Of a stretch of DNA of 64,000 nt, positions 50,115-58,413 are shown in pieces. Each line of letters starts with the position of its first letter. Positions within the stretch are counted from its first letter, which is position 1. The DNA is from Yarrowia lipolytica (lineage: Eukaryota; Ascomycota; Dipodascomycetes; Dipodascales), in the NCBI RefSeq assembly GCF_001761485.1, contig NC_090775.1, positions 1,178,001 to 1,242,000 on the forward strand, read 5' to 3'. The notes under the pieces were generated by a model. That model saw only the letters and a program-made list of their open reading frames with translations. It ran no database searches and was not told the DNA's origin. Position numbers and translations under genes: made by a program.

Positions 50115-53100
50115 TTATTTAGGGAGATGCAAAAAAATACACTGGTCTCCTCTGGAGCACGCCTTATCCGTATTGAAGAACCTGCACGGTTGCGAGTACC
50201 TGTTGGCCGGGAGCTTATCCCATGATCTGGAAATGTCCGGTCGAACATCGCGTTTCCGCATCTCACTCACATTACCCCGATCGTGCCGGTCATGTCTGTC
50301 GTTGCGGTCGTATCTATCGTTTCGATCGTACCGATGCTGTTGTTGCTGTTGTTGCTGGGGATGCTGTTGTTGCTGCTGTTGCTGCTGTTGTTGTTGGTTC
50401 TGCTGCTGCATCTGAGCCAGAGCCTGCACAAACGCCATGGGATCTACTCCCGGAGGAAGTCCCGGAATGGGAGGCATGCCTACTGCAGCAGCACCGGGGT
50501 TGGCCGCAGCCTGGAGCGCTGGAATGAGGTTCTGCAGTCCAGGCAGCGACGCCAAAGCCGCCAGGGGGTTGGCCGCAGGCGGAGGAGGCGGTGGAGGGGT
50601 GCTCTGCTTCTGCTCAGAGCCACTGACAGACGCAAAACCGGGAAGTTTGGAAATATCAAACGCTGGCACGTCAGGAATCGGCTCGGCTGGTTTCTCAGTA
50701 GCAGTCTCGCCCACAAACACCGTATCGTATGCCTCGCACACGTTTTCACTGGTAGGGTCACCCTTAAATGCCTGCTTGGGCACAACACGGTACGCGCCAG
50801 ACATGATGCTCAGCATCTTCTTGGTCCGTTCCGCCACTACCATCTCCTTGGGCTCGCTCAACAGCGAGTCTGGTAGATCCAGTGGGTTCTGCGACGCCTC
50901 AGACGGCTCGACTGGACTGTCTGGAATGTCATCATCGGGGCCATATACGGTGGCCAGAGACGTTTTGTTTCGCTGGGCCATGAGTTCCGCTTCGGAAGAC
51001 TCAATCGCGCCATGACCGCCTCGCTTGGGCGGGTTGGGCTCGATATCGTCAGTAACGCCCTCGAAGGACATTTTGGCAGGCTCGTACCACACCTGCTGTT
51101 CATCTTCCACCGGGTCAAAGTCGATATCCACCTCGCTATTGTTGCCAATCAGACCTCGGCCCTCCTCCTTGTCCATATCTCTATACGAGGACAGGTGGTG
51201 GTTGCGGTTCTCGTCCTTTTCGGACTCAAAGAAGCGGATATCCACCAGCTCCTCGTCCGGCCGCCACGACACCTTCTTCTTAACCTTTTGCTTCTTTGCC
51301 TCAACAGGCGCAGACGCAGCGGGGGAAGCCCGCTTCGTAGGAACCCGCAGAATGTTGGCCATGACGTCGTTGAACGCAGATTGTGGGGGTTTGACCTCTG
51401 GTTTGGGCTCGGGCTTTGGCTCGGACTTCGTCTCGGACTTCACCTCGGGCTTCTTGTCAACCTTCTTGTCCGCCACCTTATCCACATCAATGGCCTTCTT
51501 CTCAGCCTCCGGCTTCGACAGCGACTTGAAGAACGATCCAGCAGCAGGTTTGGCAGCAGGTTTGGCCAGCGGCTTGGCAACCTTGCCGCTCTTGACCTTG
51601 GCTGCCGCAGTTGCTGGGGTCGCAGCTGACGAGCTGGAAGTAGAAGACACGGCCGAAGATTTCGACTCAGTCGGCACAGGGCTGGCGGATGAGTCATCAG
51701 CCTTCACGGCCTTTGCCGCCTGGTCAAGAATCTTGTTGGACTTGTCCTTCACGCTCTCGGATCCCAACTTGATGATCTTCTTGAGAACCTTGTCGAACTT
51801 GAACTGCAGAAGCGTGTCATGGGACAATCGCATCACCACCAAAAAGTCGAGCGCCGAACCACACTCGTCAATGAATCGCTTGTTGACGTTGAAGACCATC
51901 CACGCTCGCAGACGCACAATGAAGTTGGTGTATCGACGCATGGCCCGCCAAAAATCGTGGTAGTAATCGCCGGAAAAGGCCCGGAAACAATTGGAAAGAC
52001 ACAGAGCCATGAGATCGGGCTTGGTCTTGCCCCACTCGGCTTCGGGCACGGACAGCAGCAGTCGCGCCGCCGAAAAGGCCACCTTGGCCTGTGGCTCTTT
52101 CTGGTCCACCAGCTGGGCAAAGGTCTGACGGATAATGTCAGCTACGTCTGGATTGCTTGCCACCTTTTCCAGGATGGAGGTGTCGCCCTCGGGCATGTCC
52201 GAAGCAGTGACCGTGCGTTTTTTGGCACTCACCTGGGCCGTCACTGCTCCTGCTGCCTGTGCTGTAGGGTCCAGCTTACGAGGAGCGGCCTTAGAGGCGA
52301 CCTTGGTGGTTTTAGGTGCTGGCTTGACCGCAGCTCTAGGAGCAGGTTTCGAGGCTGCTTGTGTTTGCAATACCACAGAAGGCTCTTCCTGGGTCAGGGT
52401 CAGGGTCTGCGCCTGTTGAACCTGCTGTTGATGCTGACGAAGAGCAGGAATTCGGGCCACGGGATAGTAACCCAGACCAGGCACAAAGTGATATTCTTCT
52501 CCATTAATAAACTTCGGAGGAGGTCCGGCAGACGGAGTTTGCACCGGCGGAGGCGGAGCCTGGGTCTGGGGTACAGGACTGGCAGTGGACACCGGACTGT
52601 TGCTGTGACTGGTGGGCATGGGACTGACACTGTGTTGACTTTGGGGCGGGAGTGCCCGTGTCTGGGGATGGGTCTGGTCATACTCCTGGAACTGATTGTA
52701 CTGTTGAAACTGGGGGTCCAGGAACGTGTGACCCTGATGCTGCTGGCCCTGAGGCTGCTGGCCCTGAGGCTGCTGGCCCTGAGGCTGCTGGCCCTGAGGC
52801 TGCTGGCCCTGAGGCTGCTGGCCCTGAGGCTGCTGACCCAGATGCTGACCCAGATGCTGACCCAGATGCTGGCCCAGATGCTGCTGTCCCAGGTGTTGCT
52901 GCTGGTCCTGCTGGCCCAGATGCTGCTGGCCTAGATGCTGGGTCTCCATCCACGAATAGTCCTGGGAAGGGTCGGTATAAACATCCTGGGGAGCAAACTG
53001 GGGCGCAAACTCGGGGCCCTGATTATATGCCAAGGAGGGGCTCTCTCCGCTTACGTTAAAAGAGTCTCCTTTATCTGGGTTAGAAGACACACTGAGTGGA

Positions 53101-53228
53101 GGGCAAGGCGTGCTGGACTCACCATAGAAAAAAGTTGGCGGCGCCACGTTATTATAGTCGTATTGGGGCGGCGGCATGTCCGACGACGACGACGACGCAG
53201 GATAGAAGGTCTGGGTCGACTCGGCCAT
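50115..53228 (-). CDS. PNUTS/Ppn1/Ref2-type PP1 regulatory subunit with CCCH finger
   Basis: A 1037-residue intronless frame. Order of features: Gln/Pro-rich repeats (about 97-165); a helical domain at about 340-490 that resembles the TFIIS N-terminal/LW domain (LEKVASNPDVADIIRQTFAQ onward); a Lys/Pro/Glu-rich linker; the PP1 docking motif KKKVSWRPDEELVDIRFFE with KVSW at 652-655; a polyproline stretch near 877; poly-Gln around 942-965; Arg-Asp repeats; and a C-terminal zinc finger with C1015, C1024, C1030 and H1034, exactly CX8CX5CX3H. This is the domain order of human PNUTS and S. pombe Ppn1, which tether PP1 to the cleavage/polyadenylation factor and dephosphorylate Spt5 and Pol II at gene ends. 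S. cerevisiae Ref2 is the counterpart but, as I recall, lacks the finger. Confidence 0.8.
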   Translation of the reverse strand: MAESTQTFYPASSSSSDMPPPQYDYNNVAPPTFFYGESSTPCPPLSVSSNPDKGDSFNVSGESPSLAYNQGPEFAPQFAPQDVYTDPSQDYSWMETQHLGQQHLGQQDQQQHLGQQHLGQHLGQHLGQHLGQQPQGQQPQGQQPQGQQPQGQQPQGQQPQGQQHQGHTFLDPQFQQYNQFQEYDQTHPQTRALPPQSQHSVSPMPTSHSNSPVSTASPVPQTQAPPPPVQTPSAGPPPKFINGEEYHFVPGLGYYPVARIPALRQHQQQVQQAQTLTLTQEEPSVVLQTQAASKPAPRAAVKPAPKTTKVASKAAPRKLDPTAQAAGAVTAQVSAKKRTVTASDMPEGDTSILEKVASNPDVADIIRQTFAQLVDQKEPQAKVAFSAARLLLSVPEAEWGKTKPDLMALCLSNCFRAFSGDYYHDFWRAMRRYTNFIVRLRAWMVFNVNKRFIDECGSALDFLVVMRLSHDTLLQFKFDKVLKKIIKLGSESVKDKSNKILDQAAKAVKADDSSASPVPTESKSSAVSSTSSSSAATPATAAAKVKSGKVAKPLAKPAAKPAAGSFFKSLSKPEAEKKAIDVDKVADKKVDKKPEVKSETKSEPKPEPKPEVKPPQSAFNDVMANILRVPTKRASPAASAPVEAKKQKVKKKVSWRPDEELVDIRFFESEKDENRNHHLSSYRDMDKEEGRGLIGNNSEVDIDFDPVEDEQQVWYEPAKMSFEGVTDDIEPNPPKRGGHGAIESSEAELMAQRNKTSLATVYGPDDDIPDSPVEPSEASQNPLDLPDSLLSEPKEMVVAERTKKMLSIMSGAYRVVPKQAFKGDPTSENVCEAYDTVFVGETATEKPAEPIPDVPAFDISKLPGFASVSGSEQKQSTPPPPPPPAANPLAALASLPGLQNLIPALQAAANPGAAAVGMPPIPGLPPGVDPMAFVQALAQMQQQNQQQQQQQQQQQHPQQQQQQQHRYDRNDRYDRNDRHDRHDRGNVSEMRKRDVRPDISRSWDKLPANRYSQPCRFFNTDKACSRGDQCIFLHLPK
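52739..52935 (-). repeat. Coding QPQGQ and HLGQ repeats
   Basis: A 15-base unit encoding QPQGQ occurs about six times (52739-52831), next to 12-base units encoding HLGQ (about 52832-52935). The two unit types share the Gly-Gln half and may have a common origin. Both stay in frame within the PNUTS-like gene. Confidence 0.85.
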
Positions 53229-55095
53229 GGCGTTTTTTCTTCTCTCTCAGACTCAGTCTCAGTCTCAGTCTCTGACTCTGACTCTGTCTCTCTCAGCTAT
53301 ATATGCTGGCTTGTTTGTGTCTGTCTGTGGAGCGTCTTTTTTTCCCCGATTCCGGCAAGTTTCTCCAAAAACGACGGTCCAATATCACGATACCTAGGGC
53401 CTGCGCGTCTACCAGCAGTATTCACGATATAGTAGGTAGGATGGTTGTTGTGGTTATTGTGTGAGTATTGGAGTAAGCACATGACAGGAGGGGGAGGTGC
53501 TATTATCGGGGTGGAAATAAGGTTTTGTAGGGTAACTCGCCAAAATGGAACAGTGCATAATGGAGGATAAAAAAAAAGAGAAAAAAGAGAAAAAAGAGAA
53601 AAAAGAGAAAAAAGAGGAAAAAAGGAAGAAAAAAGAGGAAAAATGAAGAAAAAAGAGAAAAAAGGAAGAAAAAAGAGAAAAAAGGAAGTAAAAAAAAGAA
53701 ATAAATCAAAAACAAGTGTGGTCACGTGGGTGTCATTGGACTGGGAGAGGGACGGGGTCTTCACCCAGTACACTACTGTATGTACTTTTACTTTTTTTTT
53801 TTTTTTTTTTGTACTGTATGTACTCTCATCCATTTCTTACTTGCACTGCAATCGCGTGGATAATTACATTCCATTCCAACAAGATTTATAGGACGAGACA
53901 GATCGCAGATATTAGGAGTAGAGTGGGGGGTGGAATGAGGAATTCGAAGGTGATTTCTTTTTGAATTTTTTGAATTTTTTTTGAATTTTTTTTGATTTTT
54001 TTGAATTTCCGACTCTTGAATTTTCCGACTCTTGAATTTTCCGACTCTTGAATTTTCCATATATATATTTCATTTCGACCCACTTACAATTAATTTTAAA
54101 ATGATACTCTTTTTTGTGGCCTTATTTCTAGACTACTGTCCAAGTACATGATCGTCCCAGTTAGTTGGAATTAGTCAGGGATTTAGGGGAATTTGCCTTT
54201 GAACATAGAACGATAAGTTTGGAACCAATGAGCGAGATAATCTGGAAAGTAACTAATCAGATCCCAATAAATCTACGCAGCAAATTCCAGCCAAATCCGG
54301 CATGTTTTACACCACATCTCAGGAAACCAAAACAGCAGAGGGTTCCATACGGTTAGGGTTGCAATGTAGCAGCCAAGAAGTACAGGCGATGGGCGAGTGG
54401 CATTGATTTGGTCTCTAGGACACTATAATTGCGTGGTAGTTGGTATCAAAATGGTCGTAATGGTTTCCTGAGTGTGAAAAAGTTGTCTGGAATGTTCCAT
54501 AGTTGTTTTTGGGAGAGCAGGAGTTGTGGAAGAGGTCAAACAAAAATCGAATTTGGTAAAAATGGTCAAAAATCAAACAAAAATCGAATTTGGTCAAAAA
54601 TGTCAGAACGTCAACAAATGGTAGAAAATGGTAAAAAATGGTAAAACATGTCCAAAAATGGATAAAATTGGTAGAAAAAATGCCAAAAAAGGTCAAACAA
54701 CTGGTAAAATTGTCAAATTTTGATCAGACCTATCATGTCACTACTCACTACATCGATGGGATCTCTCCAACAACCATTTCTTGGTTGAGAGGCCGCTATC
54801 TCTGGAGACGGTATGAGAAAAATAAGCTCCGGTTGGTGGGATGATGTTGAAAAGGGCCCATCGGCGTATTTCTGTCTGAATTTGCCGGAAAAAGTCATGA
54901 TTCTCAAGAAGCTGCCGAATAACCGCCATTTCCCGAGTTTCGAGTCTCCAGCTGTTTTCTCCGTCGGCCGGCACTCCGGTGGTACTCTTTGCCACTGTGC
55001 GATAAAGTTCGCCATTAGGCTTTTTTTCAGCAGAGAAAAAAAAACGAGAAATATTAATTTTGGGACTCGAGCCACCCACTTCAGTACAAACAACT
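53229..55095. promoter_or_regulatory. Divergent spacer between the PNUTS-like gene and MSS116
   Basis: About 1.9 kb. A TATATAT element at 53298-53304 lies about 70 bases from the PNUTS-like start. It also holds a CTCAGTCT-type repeat (53245-53290), a purine GAAAAAA tract (53570-53700), a poly-T run near 53793, a 16-base repeat at 54001-54060, and a repeated CAAACAAAAATCGAATTTGG at 54536-54595. No gene is supported. Confidence 0.45.
54001..54060. repeat. Four copies of TTGAATTTTCCGACTC
   Basis: The last three start at 54016, 54032 and 54048 (the fourth copy is partial); the first lacks one T. They are flanked on the left by TTGAATTTTTT units, which suggests growth from a simpler repeat. Confidence 0.85.
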
Positions 55096-57228
55096 ATGCT
55101 GGCTTTCCGATTTTCCCGACAGAGCCTGGCAAAGAGCCGAATGGGCTCGTTGCACCAGGTGCGAACCATGTTCGACTCGACCAAGTTGCCTGCCTCTGAA
55201 TTCGAGCAGCGATACGGACGAGTCCCCGACCACGGCGAGACCATCTGGTCCGATCTGGTGGCCGAAGGAGTGACTGCTCCCGAGGGCAAGTCGCACATGA
55301 CCAACCTGACGTTCCAGGCGCTGGGCGACAACAAGGTGCTGACTGCGGATCTGTCCGACTCGCTCAACAAGATGAACTTCACCAACATGTCCGAGGTGCA
55401 GGCCCGAACCGTTCTGCCTGCTCTCAAGGGCGAGCATATGCTGGTGAAGGCCAAGACCGGTACCGGTAAGACGGCCGCGTTCTGCATCCCCGCTCTCCAG
55501 CGAGCCCGAGACGCCAAGATCATCGACGGAGTCCAGGGCCTCAAGTCTCTGGTCATTTCGCCCACTCGAGATCTGGCCCAGCAGACCCTGGCCTTCCTCA
55601 AACAGGTGACCGCCAAGGGCCCCCTTAAAGACCTGACAGTGGCTGAGGCCGTTGGAGGAACCTCGGTTCGTCATCTGTTGAACGAGACCGTCAACGACTA
55701 CGATGGCGGAGCCGACTTTCTGGTCGCCACCCCCGGACGTCTGCTTTTCCTGCTCAAGGACCCCCAGGCCGCCGAGTACTTTGCCAACATTGACTCCGTG
55801 ATTCTGGACGAAGCCGACACGCTGCTGGACCAGGGCTTCGAGGCCGATCTCTGCGAGATTGTGCGTCTCATCTCCACCTACACTAAGGACCCTTACCAGC
55901 GAAACTTCTACTCCGCCACTCTGGACGACCGAGTCAAGCGGTTTGCCATCAAGAACTGCCAGGGCCGAGTGCGAGTGGTCGACGCTGTTGGAAAGGAATC
56001 CCCCGCCCAGGATCTGGTCGAGCAGCGGTTCGTCAAGATTGAGGAGCTGGGAGACATGCTGACCATCATGGCTCAGGATATGAAGCGAGATGCTGCCGAG
56101 ACTCTGCCCAAGGAGCCCTTCAAGGCCATTGTCTTCTGCCCCACCAAGCGTCTCACCGAGACCAACCACGCCATTCTCAAGCAGCTGGTGTACGAGCAGG
56201 GCGACATTTTCGGCTGTGAGGCCCGAAACGTCTTTTCTCTGCACTCGGATATGTCCCAGAATGGCCGTCTTCGAGCCGCCGAAAACTTCCGAAACACTCC
56301 TCATTCGATACTCGTCACCTCTGACGTTGCTGCACGAGGTATGGACTTCCCCAATGTGACCCACGTCTACCACTACGGAGTCACCAACCAGTTTGAGCCC
56401 TACGTGCACCGAATGGGCCGATGTGGACGAAACGGAGCCACCGGAGTCTCCACCATGTACATGATGGAGCACTCCAAGTGGTACCTGACCATGCTCAAGC
56501 GAAACAAGATGCTTGACAACGCCGACAAGGTCAAGATTCTGGAGGAGGAGCCCGAGGAGTCCGTCAAGGAGAACGTGGCTAAGGCCACTAAGGCTGCCTT
56601 TTCCTCCGGAAAAGACAAGACTCCCAACGGCCACGACGCTTCGCGAATCGCCTCGGCCGTGACTTCGTTCATGGGCTATTACAACTCGTGTTCGCCCGAC
56701 ATGAAGCCCAACGACAAGCCCAAGCAGGTTTTCTCCTCGTTTGTGTCGCTGTGTCGGTCTCTTGGAATGGAGGGCAACCTCAACTTCCAGTCTCTCGACC
56801 GATCAGGCATGTTCTCCCAGAACTTTGGTATTGATCGACGAGACATTTCGCAGCTTGCCATTCCTCGACGAGACGCCGTTCCCCAGTCTATCTCCGAGAC
56901 TTTGTTTGGAGTTGACGCCAATGACATTGACTACAATGACACCACCTCTCAGGCCGACAGGCTCCGGGCTCAGCGAGGCGGCAGCCGGGGAGGTAACCGA
57001 GGCGGCTACAACAGCCGAGGAGGTGACCGAGGTGGATACAACAAGCGAGGAGGAGATCGGGGTGGATACAACAGCCGAGGAGGAGATCGAAACAACTACC
57101 GAAATGACCGTGGAGATCGAAACTACGACCGAAATGATCGAAACGACCGAAACAACAACAGATACAACAACCGAAACGACCGAAACGACCGAAGCGGAGG
57201 AAACTGGGGCAAGCGAGAGCAGTACTAA
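55096..57228 (+). CDS. MSS116: Mitochondrial DEAD-box RNA helicase Mss116
   Basis: The ATG at 55096 gives 710 residues (664 in S. cerevisiae). The N-terminus, MLAFRFSRQSLAKSRMGSLH, is an amphipathic basic presequence. Helicase motifs in order: AKTGTGKT (Lys 125), PTRDLA (156-161), GG, TPGR, DEAD (238-241), SAT (273-275), then VTSDVAARGMDF and HRMGRCGR in the second RecA domain. A C-terminal extension follows as in Mss116 and Cyt-19, ending in a basic RGG/YNSRGGDRGG repeat and an Arg-Asn-Asp tail. Mss116 is a general RNA chaperone for group I and II intron splicing and mitochondrial translation. A 12-codon open extension upstream has no targeting character and is not used. The strong codon bias produces a 517-codon open frame on the opposite strand. 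Confidence 0.94.
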   Translation: MLAFRFSRQSLAKSRMGSLHQVRTMFDSTKLPASEFEQRYGRVPDHGETIWSDLVAEGVTAPEGKSHMTNLTFQALGDNKVLTADLSDSLNKMNFTNMSEVQARTVLPALKGEHMLVKAKTGTGKTAAFCIPALQRARDAKIIDGVQGLKSLVISPTRDLAQQTLAFLKQVTAKGPLKDLTVAEAVGGTSVRHLLNETVNDYDGGADFLVATPGRLLFLLKDPQAAEYFANIDSVILDEADTLLDQGFEADLCEIVRLISTYTKDPYQRNFYSATLDDRVKRFAIKNCQGRVRVVDAVGKESPAQDLVEQRFVKIEELGDMLTIMAQDMKRDAAETLPKEPFKAIVFCPTKRLTETNHAILKQLVYEQGDIFGCEARNVFSLHSDMSQNGRLRAAENFRNTPHSILVTSDVAARGMDFPNVTHVYHYGVTNQFEPYVHRMGRCGRNGATGVSTMYMMEHSKWYLTMLKRNKMLDNADKVKILEEEPEESVKENVAKATKAAFSSGKDKTPNGHDASRIASAVTSFMGYYNSCSPDMKPNDKPKQVFSSFVSLCRSLGMEGNLNFQSLDRSGMFSQNFGIDRRDISQLAIPRRDAVPQSISETLFGVDANDIDYNDTTSQADRLRAQRGGSRGGNRGGYNSRGGDRGGYNKRGGDRGGYNSRGGDRNNYRNDRGDRNYDRNDRNDRNNNRYNNRNDRNDRSGGNWGKREQY
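56958..57215 (+). repeat. Coding RGG and RND repeats at the Mss116 C-terminus
   Basis: Four or five copies of a unit encoding RGGDRGGYNSRGG-like sequence are followed by short NDRND/NDRNDR units. The tail is strongly basic and probably an RNA-binding disordered segment. It is longer and more repetitive than in Saccharomyces as far as I can recall. Confidence 0.7.
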
Positions 57229-58413
57229 GGTGCTGGCTAAAAAACAGACGGCTAGTCTGTAATGATAACAATTGTACATAGTTAATTGACTGATATTGAA
57301 CAGAGAGAAGGTTGTATTCTGGACAGATACCTATCTGTCCACTAACGGAGAATAGAGATTCTCATGTGTAGCTATAGTAAGACATTCCCAAGGTACTTGT
57401 AGCCATGGGGTTTCTCGGTGTAAATGACCAAGATGGTTCATACGGTTCATATATCCATAATGAATCTCCAGTCCAAATATCTAAGCATTTTCCTCAATAT
57501 CGACTCTTCTGAGGAATTTTTCATTTTACTTGACTTCTCCAACTAAACTGAAATTTAGTTGGACAATTAATTAAGTTTACCAGAAATCTCCATACACTTC
57601 GACATCACGAATTCACAACAGAAGCATTCCAGTATTCTGATCGATATGAGTAATTGAGGAGAAAGAGCATGATATGTTATATTTAGTAAGCATCATGAAA
57701 ATAAATTTTTGTGATTCACGACTAGCTACAACTTCACATCTTTCAACAGCCGAATTGACCGACTCGTCATTCTACATCTCATCAATCCAAGTAATATCTT
57801 CACAAAAGTATATCTTTTTCAAGTAAATTTCCCACTAAATGCACTGGAGGATGGAACTCGAAATCACACAAACATTCAAAACTTGTATGAAGACAGACAT
57901 TATTCGGACATATTAGTCATTAAATGGGGTCCTACCTATCATCTGAAAAACTTCTCATTTCCCCATCTCTTTTTAATCATCAAATCCGGATCCCCAGCAC
58001 AACTTTTATTTAACTAATTGTCAAGTAAAGACTTAAACAAAACTGTGCCTAAAGAGGCAGTACAAAAACTCACTTGAAGACCCATCAGGATCGTTGTAGA
58101 GCCATTGATGGAGTCCTGGACCTCGTTAGCAGACCTGTTTACCGCTCCACATCCGCTCAAGTTGTAGCCCACATTGGACTCACCACTATATCAAGACGAT
58201 GGCATCTACTCATACACATGATGTCGACCATATGGAATTGCTTTCGGGGCTCGTATTGTCAGTTCGAACGATTCAACGTCCAGACAAGCACACAATCGTT
58301 CACAGACTACTCACTGTCCACCATCTACATCTCCACGTCTGGTCTGCCCCTTCATCTACAGTTGCTGGAACAGCCACCCCAGTCAATCATTACGTGGTAT
58401 CATTAATAAATAA
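57229..58413. other. Convergent 3' spacer of MSS116 and BCK1
   Basis: About 1.2 kb, A/T-rich, with a TACTTGTAG at about 57393. Near 57545 an inverted pair, CCAACTAAA and TTTAGTTGG, can form a short hairpin just downstream of the MSS116 end. Open frames are short and unlike known proteins. Confidence 0.4.
57538..57564 (+). terminator. Short hairpin CCAACTAAA / TTTAGTTGG downstream of MSS116
   Basis: The arms are 9 bases and perfectly complementary, separated by a short loop. It lies 310 bases after the MSS116 stop, rather far for a polyadenylation site. A role in 3' end formation is only a guess; yeast terminators do not need hairpins. Confidence 0.2.

Noticed and set aside
55081-56634. 517-codon minus-strand frame over MSS116
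   Set aside because: Antisense shadow of a DEAD-box gene; low-complexity Leu/Gly/Val-rich product.
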